Source: Membranipora membranacea
Taxonomy: Eukaryota; Bryozoa; Gymnolaemata; Cheilostomatida; Membraniporidae
Direction: 5' to 3'
Assembly (NCBI GenBank): GCA_914767715.1
Contig: OU612066.1
Span: forward strand, 39,282,283-39,346,282
Length of the DNA stretch: 64,000 nucleotides
Both the position numbers and the translations under genes were made by a program. This document shows, piece after piece, positions 47,000 to 64,000 of the stretch. Position 1 is the stretch's first letter. The number at the start of each line of letters is the position of its first letter. The notes beneath the pieces were generated by a model. The model had not been told where the DNA came from and searched no databases. It was given only the letters and a program-made list of their open reading frames with translations.

Positions 47000-49100
47000 A
47001 CATCATAACAATACAGCCTCAGTACACTGACTGCTTGCTCTGACCTAACTTAGCTAATACATTACTAGTAACATAGATAAGAGCTTCATACAGACACAGG
47101 CCCTAGATACTCAAAGCTGTATAAACTCAGAGCTTAATAAACTATCGGTAATAATACGCGGCATCATCACAAACTGTAAAATTGACTGTAGAAGATTTGT
47201 TATGTAAACTTATGGTGGGTGCAAATAATTATGATTCACTGTTTATAAATAACAGTTCTAACATAATATTAGGAGGGTGCGTTACACATTGGGTTGGCCT
47301 AAGTATAAACTCCCTACGGCGGCAGTCGCATCTAAATGTACCATCAGTCCATCACCAAATCAATCTCATCACAAAAAACTGCTGTAGATGATTTCACAAA
47401 AAATTAAATATTGATCATCTCAAGAGCAGCATGTTTTCATCACAAGAAAAAAAAGGGAAATATCATCGTAAAAAGAAGCTAGTACAACATGATATCTCTG
47501 CAGCCTCCTGTTGGAAACAAAACAGAGCCCCGCTCTAAATCCTTATTCCTCTTGTCTACATTTACACACACCTTACACTTTCAAACAACAACAAGAACAC
47601 CACCATTGTAGAATATCGGATAGCGCGTGAGGTCAGAGACTTGCGTCGGTAATATAGATAAGACGTTTTTAGGACAATGGCAATGCTACTGGACATGGAC
47701 ATTTATATAGAGTTTTGTTTTTCTTTCCTTAGAAGATATCAGAGATTCTCTCCACATCTTTAGAGGAAAACAGCCCATCATATTACGGGGAGAGTCTGAC
47801 CAGATGAACACTACTCTATATAAAATTTTCACTTAAACCATGTCACAGAAGATAGAACTGATATTGCCAATATCGTCAATCACATCAACAGTAGGAATGT
47901 TGCAGCACATGATAGAGCGATACTTCACCCAAACCTGGTAGGTCATCTAAGTATTTTCAATGAGAAGATTAGGGTACAGTGGATAGCCTATGTATGGGTA
48001 AGTCAAAGGCGTTCTCCTATCCGCAGGCCCTAGTCTAAAAGTTAGATAGGTCTGCAGTGCTGGCTAAACACATATGGCAGTGAACAGTTGGCTACTACTC
48101 GTTCATAGGCCTTAGACCTCAGTACCGGGTCTACGTAGGTATAGGGTCTCAACAAAAGTAACCTTGGAATGGCTACATGCCAGAATTCTGAAAATACCAC
48201 TGCTCAAACAAATGCCTCAACAAATGAGGCACTCGGCCTTTATACCTGACATTGGTAGTTTACAAGTGTTCTAAAGTATTTGAGGTAAGAATTGAGGTAA
48301 GAATACATTGTTGTAACGTAATACAATAATTAGCTGGCAGGCCTAGGCAATTAGAGATAGTGTCACTCATTGTCAGATTTGGTACACACTGGTACCTGTG
48401 TGTATGTTGTATAAGTACACATTTATTTATGTACATCATGTCATAGATAGCCATACCAGGGAGGGTGTAATAATTTTCTTCACTACAATAATAAACTATT
48501 CTATAAAGTATGTATCTACTACTGCTCCTTCTTACACATGATTTTGGTCTCTGTATCCCAATCATTAATCAAAAGTGCATAAGAGGAGTCATAGAGTGTG
48601 TGTTGTTCTTAATTTTGTAAAGTATTTAGTTAAGTAAGTTGGTACAGTATCGTATGGAAAAGCTATTTATTTAGTAAGAATAGGACATGCTAGTTGCCGT
48701 TGGTGTTATACTGTTAGTTGGCAGTCGAGTTGAGTTGCAAGGAGGAGTGAACTGATTACTCTGCTTACTAACTAGGTATTAGTTGATAAAGGAATGATAT
48801 GTATATAATGCATGGTTCAAACACAGCTAGAAAAGTGAGCTTCACAGATGAATATGTTTGCTGTTATCTCTATCTACAGCTAACTTACCAGGTTTAACTG
48901 ACACTTCTCTCTAATCTCTGACTTTTTTGCAACCCTCACAACTTTAGACATAAGACTGGTTTTGTATTGGTGTTTTCTCTTTGAACCGGAAACAGTCCAA
49001 CTTGTAAGGAGTTATGTTCCACTTCTTGGGAATCCCCAGAAAGAGCCTGCTAAACTCCCTCATACCTTCGGTTTATATTTATATTTCTTCTGTGCGTGCC
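47000..49100. other. Intergenic region upstream of UBA52
   Basis: It should hold the promoters of ARHGAP (minus) and UBA52 (plus), but no clear core promoter element was recognised. Short open frames have no family signature. Confidence 0.35.
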
Positions 49101-49122
49101 CCTTCTTTTCTCTTCCGATCTG
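49101..49122 (+). promoter_or_regulatory. UBA52: Pyrimidine-rich UBA52 leader exon (TOP-like)
   Basis: CCTTCTTTTCTCTTCCGATC is followed by TG and a strong GTGAGT donor at 49123. A C followed by a pyrimidine tract at the mRNA start is typical of ribosomal-protein genes (terminal oligopyrimidine, growth-dependent translation). The next exon begins at 49417 after TTTTTTACTTGCAG. The exact start site is inferred. Confidence 0.5.
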
Positions 49123-49431
49123 GTGAGTGAGTGATCATCTACTTTTCCATCAGGGAATTTTGTGGCCAGTAGTTTGAGAATCTCTTCCCTTAAATGTGTA
49201 TTTGAACTTGCATCTATTATGTTAGATATGACTGAACATGAGTTACCTTCTAAGTGCCAGCCTGTGCATTCAGAATCACTGGTGTGTTGAGTAGGCCTAT
49301 GTAATCTTTTCTGCCTGGAATAAAAAAAAAGTTATCTCGTCGACTTAGAGTTCAGTTTAAAAATCAAATGTTTTGTTATTTATAAGTAAATAATATTGTA
49401 TATTTTTTACTTGCAGCAAGCATAGCTTATA

Positions 49432-50917
<1,486 letters not shown>

Positions 50918-50951
50918 GCTGTGACTTCTTCTATCCTTATACATTGGATAC

Positions 50952-50957
50952 AATAAA
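50952..50957 (+). terminator. UBA52: UBA52 polyadenylation signal
   Basis: AATAAA 35 bases past the stop codon; another AATAAA follows near 50985-50995. Confidence 0.6.
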
Positions 50958-51016
50958 AAACTGTAAAAGCTGATTATGTGGAGAATAAAATAAATACGGT
51001 CAGAGTAGAACAAATA

Positions 51017-51022
51017 TTTATT
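51017..51022 (-). terminator. CBS: Probable CBS polyadenylation signal
   Basis: TTTATT on the plus strand (AATAAA on the minus), about 320 bases past the CBS stop. It is only about 60 bases from the UBA52 signal, so the two 3' ends are back-to-back. Confidence 0.5.
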
Positions 51023-51340
51023 TTCTGTAAGCAAAAGATAATCCCAAATTTTAACCAAACTGAAACCAAAAATAATATTTCTTACAGTACAAGTCACAAT
51101 ATGCGATAAAGGCAGTGGTAGATGAGAAATTATATCTGCATAAAAAACTCTGATAACCATATTGAGACAGGCAGACTACAATTATCTCTGTAAAGTGAAG
51201 CTGCCATTATATGAGATTTCTGATACTGAGATACGATATGTCTGGTCTGTATGCATACGATGTGCGACTCCAATCTATAAGGATTATCACTAAATATGAA
51301 TATCTGATAACGAGCCCAGATACATATTGTGTGTACCACT

Positions 51341-60924
<9,584 letters not shown>

Positions 60925-60971
60925 CTTGGCAAAAACTCTTACTATCTTCTCTGAAATTTAAAACAAGTCTA

Positions 60972-60999
60972 TTAGTCTATATATATATATATATAGACT
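60972..60999. repeat. AT-rich palindrome
   Basis: AGTCTATATATATATATATA then TAGACT, next to a GTGTGTGTGTGT run. Confidence 0.85.
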
Positions 61000-61501
61000 G
61001 GGTGTGTGTGTGTGTACTGTATGCATTGATATGACTGCGTCTTAGGGCTAGGCTATCCACATTTGAAGTGTCACTTCTACAGCACCAGTTCATAAATGAC
61101 ACGCAATTATGAGATCACTACAAGTACAATGGTAGCAACTTTAAGTAAAAACCTGAGGAGCCATGTATGAATGAAATGGGAGAACAAAACAGTACAATAA
61201 CTGTGTAGCCTTGATCATTGGTGTAATTACAACAATAAATGGCATGCAGTTACGTTAGTTAAAGTAAGAACTAGCTCTATTCTGATTCTCAATTTTCAAT
61301 TTGTGACTTGTCTAGTCTTCTTCTGCTGTCCATTCAGTTCAATTTCAAAGTACTTAATTACTGCATACACAATCATTGACAGTGTGCATGAGGTATTACA
61401 GAACTCTGTATTTTAAGGTCTTAGTCTGCCTGAAATCTCTACTCCACCTCAAATACGCCTGATACACACAGTAATAACGTTAATTCCACTGTCTCACTTA
61501 C

Positions 61502-61560
61502 CAAGCTGCTGAAGAGAAATAACAATGTGTGATCTCTGTCAGTTCATTAATGTTTGGTAG
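61502..61560 (-). other. CBS: Probable non-coding first exon of CBS
   Basis: A strong donor GTAAGTGAG on the minus strand directly follows CAGCAGCTTG at 61502. A matching acceptor exists just upstream of the CBS ATG (60951-60952). The 5' boundary is unknown. Confidence 0.4.
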
Positions 61561-61907
61561 GGGGAAACCCCACAACATGATTCTCATTGGACAGATGGGA
61601 CACACCTCCAGATGACCAAATAAAATCTTCACTAATTAAGATCTGTCACAATGAATGTCTTTTATTTTTTGCAAAATCAATTGAATCAAAATACAAATTA
61701 AAAATCTAATATCACGGAATTCCTTAAAGTTTGACAAAAATCAATGAAGATAGTTCAATGACAATGAAATACCCTAAATAAAAACTAAGAAAATACTTTT
61801 GTTGGGGCGTCTTGCAGCAAAAGTATATCTAGGTCATTTTTGCCAATGAATTCTCGTTTGCGTGCCTAATTACCCTAACAAAAAATTTGAAGAGAAGAAA
61901 ATCAGAG
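61561..61907. promoter_or_regulatory. Probable shared divergent promoter region of CBS and PP2A-A
   Basis: About 350 bp separate the putative CBS leader exon (minus) from the PP2A-A start codon (plus). No TATA element was assigned. The sharing is inferred from gene arrangement only. Confidence 0.35.
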
Positions 61908-64000
61908 ATGGCAACGGTTGCTCCGGCTGATGCTACTGGTGGGGATGAGGCATTATACCCAATAGCTGTGTTAATTGATGAATTGAGAAACGAAGATGTC
62001 CAGGTAAGCATATGAAAGGCAACACTCCGATGATTTGTGCTTGTTGAAGACTTTTTAGTTACAGATTCTGAATTTGGAAATGGAGTTGTCTTACTCTTCT
62101 CTCTTTCACTTCAGTATCAATTTTGTTTGTATCAGTCAGAGAAAATAGGATGGACACGGCCTATATGAAATCCTTAAATTAATAGGTCCCACTAAAATTC
62201 TGCATTCAACAAGTAGCACTTTATGTCCTGCCCTCCTTTTATTCTGGCCTGTATTGTAACTGACTGAACTGCTACTCTACTAGCTATGTTATGTATATAT
62301 GTAGTTAAGTAAATCCCCACCACCAAGTTTTGTAAGAAACTAGAAAGTTAGTAGACTCCGAGTCAGTGATAGTCTCAGTCAACTCAGTGGTAGTCAGAGC
62401 ACTGACTATCACTCTTTAATAATTTGGTTTTTGATCTCAACTCAACTGTCTGCTGCTGTTAGTTACTCACTGTTGTGTTAGCCAGTAACAACGCCCAGTT
62501 AGTAGAGTAGTAGGTAGAGGATATTGTTGTCATGTCACCTGTGATCTCATCTGCTCATTATCATGATACCCGCATACCAAGTGGATGTTATCAGCAGTGG
62601 ATAGGTTACTACTCATCAATTAGTAATTAGCATAAGAGTAAGATTCATAATAGTGAGGGAGGAGTGTATACTTATCTTAATTTCAGAGCTACCTTGATAG
62701 AAAGTACTCCGCTCATCTGCTTCTCTAGTCTTATTAAGCCAACTGGTTCTAGACTATTAATGCAGTGCACTCCAAGCAATGGGTGAGGAGGCTCTTTCTC
62801 TCCTTGAGTCCAGACTGTCACCCCAATTCTTCTCTACAAAGATGGTCACTCCAAACCTGACAGAAAGTGAGCCCTCCTTGTCAAAGCATATGGGATAGGC
62901 TCATCTACCCAGAAGAAAGATCACAATCTCCATTTTCTGTATTGCAATGTTTTTTTTTCAAAAGCTTACTCTTCATTTATGATACGAATATGGGACGTCA
63001 TACATACACCTTGCTTTTCTTAGACTCAGAGATATTGGTGCTAGGTCTAAATACTAGTCCTGTAGGTCTGTTCAGTAATCAGTCAGCTCTCCCAGTGCAC
63101 ATTTAGCATTTTGTCAGCAGCAGTTTTTCATTCGATATCTTCATTCCCTTATATATTATGCTGTTTTATTTTGTAGTTGCGATTAAACAGTATTAAGAAG
63201 TTATCAACCATAGCTCTGGCACTGGGAGTGGAGCGCACAAAATCTGAGCTTATTCCTTTTTTAACAGGTCGGATATGGGCCTTGTCAATATTCCCTGCTC
63301 CGATTGAGAATAGTGTTGTGATGTATATCTTACTGTGTAATTACTACTGAGAATCGAATTGCATGATCTGTTTTAGTCATTACCTTAAATCTCACAGCAT
63401 GCATCAAGAGCTCAAATCCAGCATTTAGTTTATCTAAGAGGTATACTGATACTCCGGTACAGGAGCGGAGCGCCCTTACTGATTTATCACATGGGTTAAC
63501 ATACTAAAATGAGAAAATAGAAGGCTTAGTGATAAACTCACAACATTTTTTATTATTAGAAACAATATACGATGAAGATGAGGTTTTACTGGCACTCGCA
63601 GAACAGTTAGGAAACTTTACACCGCTGGTTGGTGGTGCAGAGAATGTGTCCTGCTTACTGGTAAGTTTATCAGTGTATTAAACCCAGCTAAAGTTGCCCT
63701 TTGAATTGACAAGTTATACATACCATTGATGTGAAGAGGTCTGTCTGGTTTCAGGAATCCCAAACCTCATCTGGTAACTTCTGGTTTAATGCTTCACCAT
63801 GATTGACTGCAGGCTTCAAACTTCCTGAATACAACAACCAGTAAATATATCCACTGAGGGTATAAGACATTATCAGCTGTGTATATATCCACTGAAGGTA
63901 TTACATATTATCAGCTGTTTGTATATTACACTGATTGACTGAATGTTTTATCTAACGCAGCAACCATTGGAGAGTTTAGCTACAGTAGAGGAGACTGTAG
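61908..64000 (+). CDS. PPP2R1A: PP2A scaffold subunit A (PR65), 5' part, runs off window
   Basis: Scaffold of the protein phosphatase 2A holoenzyme: an all-HEAT-repeat protein that holds the catalytic and regulatory subunits. Exons 61908-62003, 63177-63267, 63560-63660 and 63961 onward join in phase to about 108 residues. Recognisable family sequence includes [56 protein letters not shown] and [11 protein letters not shown], covering HEAT repeats 1-2. The start ATG follows an AGAG context and gives a short Ala/Gly-rich lead ([15 protein letters not shown]). The symbol is given by similarity; invertebrates usually have one gene equivalent to both vertebrate A subunits. Confidence 0.95.
62004..63176 (+). 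other. PP2A-A intron 1
   Basis: Non-coding, flanked by CAG|GTAAGC and TTTTGTAG|. A small run of CAGTCA/CTGACT repeats lies near 62355-62400. An open frame at 62867-63106 has no family signature. Confidence 0.5.

Overview
This window is from an animal (metazoan) nuclear genome. Every gene I can reconstruct is split into many short exons with GT/AG junctions, and the protein families are animal ones: a PX-SH3-RhoGAP protein of the ARHGAP32/33 type, a TRIM-like RING/B-box/coiled-coil/propeller protein, ubiquitin-L40, haem-type cystathionine beta-synthase (CBS) and the PP2A scaffold subunit. The DNA is AT-rich, with long introns, very many mini- and microsatellites, a CR1/L2-like LINE relic, a tRNA-headed SINE family and several MITE or foldback elements. 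It looks like an invertebrate; I cannot name the phylum.

Layout. 1-8.6 kb is gene-poor: a SINE, a degenerate LINE (about 1.4-5.5 kb) carrying a 28-bp minisatellite, a second tandem array, and another SINE. 8.6-18.0 kb (minus) is a TRIM-like gene whose exon phases still fit, but which carries four independent lesions including a hAT-type MITE inside the RING exon; its large intron is packed with transposon fragments. 18.3-20.2 kb shows no gene. 20.2-45.6 kb (minus) is a 22-exon ARHGAP32/33-like gene. Its coding exons sum to 4626 bp (1541 codons plus stop) with every junction in phase. Its introns hold about ten tandem arrays, including a 3-kb array of a 17-bp unit. 45.6-49.1 kb is mostly empty apart from a possible 5' UTR exon. 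49.1-51.0 kb (plus) is UBA52 (128 codons in three coding exons, plus a pyrimidine-rich leader exon). 51.3-60.95 kb (minus) is a complete CBS gene: 12 coding exons, 556 codons, converging on UBA52. 61.9-64.0 kb (plus) is the 5' part of the PP2A A-subunit gene, head-to-head with CBS and running off the window.

How the genes relate. UBA52, CBS and PP2A-A are unrelated housekeeping genes sharing short convergent or divergent intergenic spaces. ARHGAP is a cytoskeletal signalling protein (phosphoinositide-binding PX, SH3, Rho-GTPase activation, long proline- and serine-rich tail).

Most notable signal. Tandem arrays repeatedly sit on splice junctions. In CBS, the last 21 bases of an exon plus its 5' splice site are repeated seven times, and the acceptor side of the same intron is also duplicated. 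In ARHGAP, a 19-unit array resembling a 3' splice site leads directly into a RhoGAP exon, and two other arrays start at or just past 5' splice sites. The foldback element in a CBS intron and the stepwise decay of the TRIM-like gene are the next most interesting.
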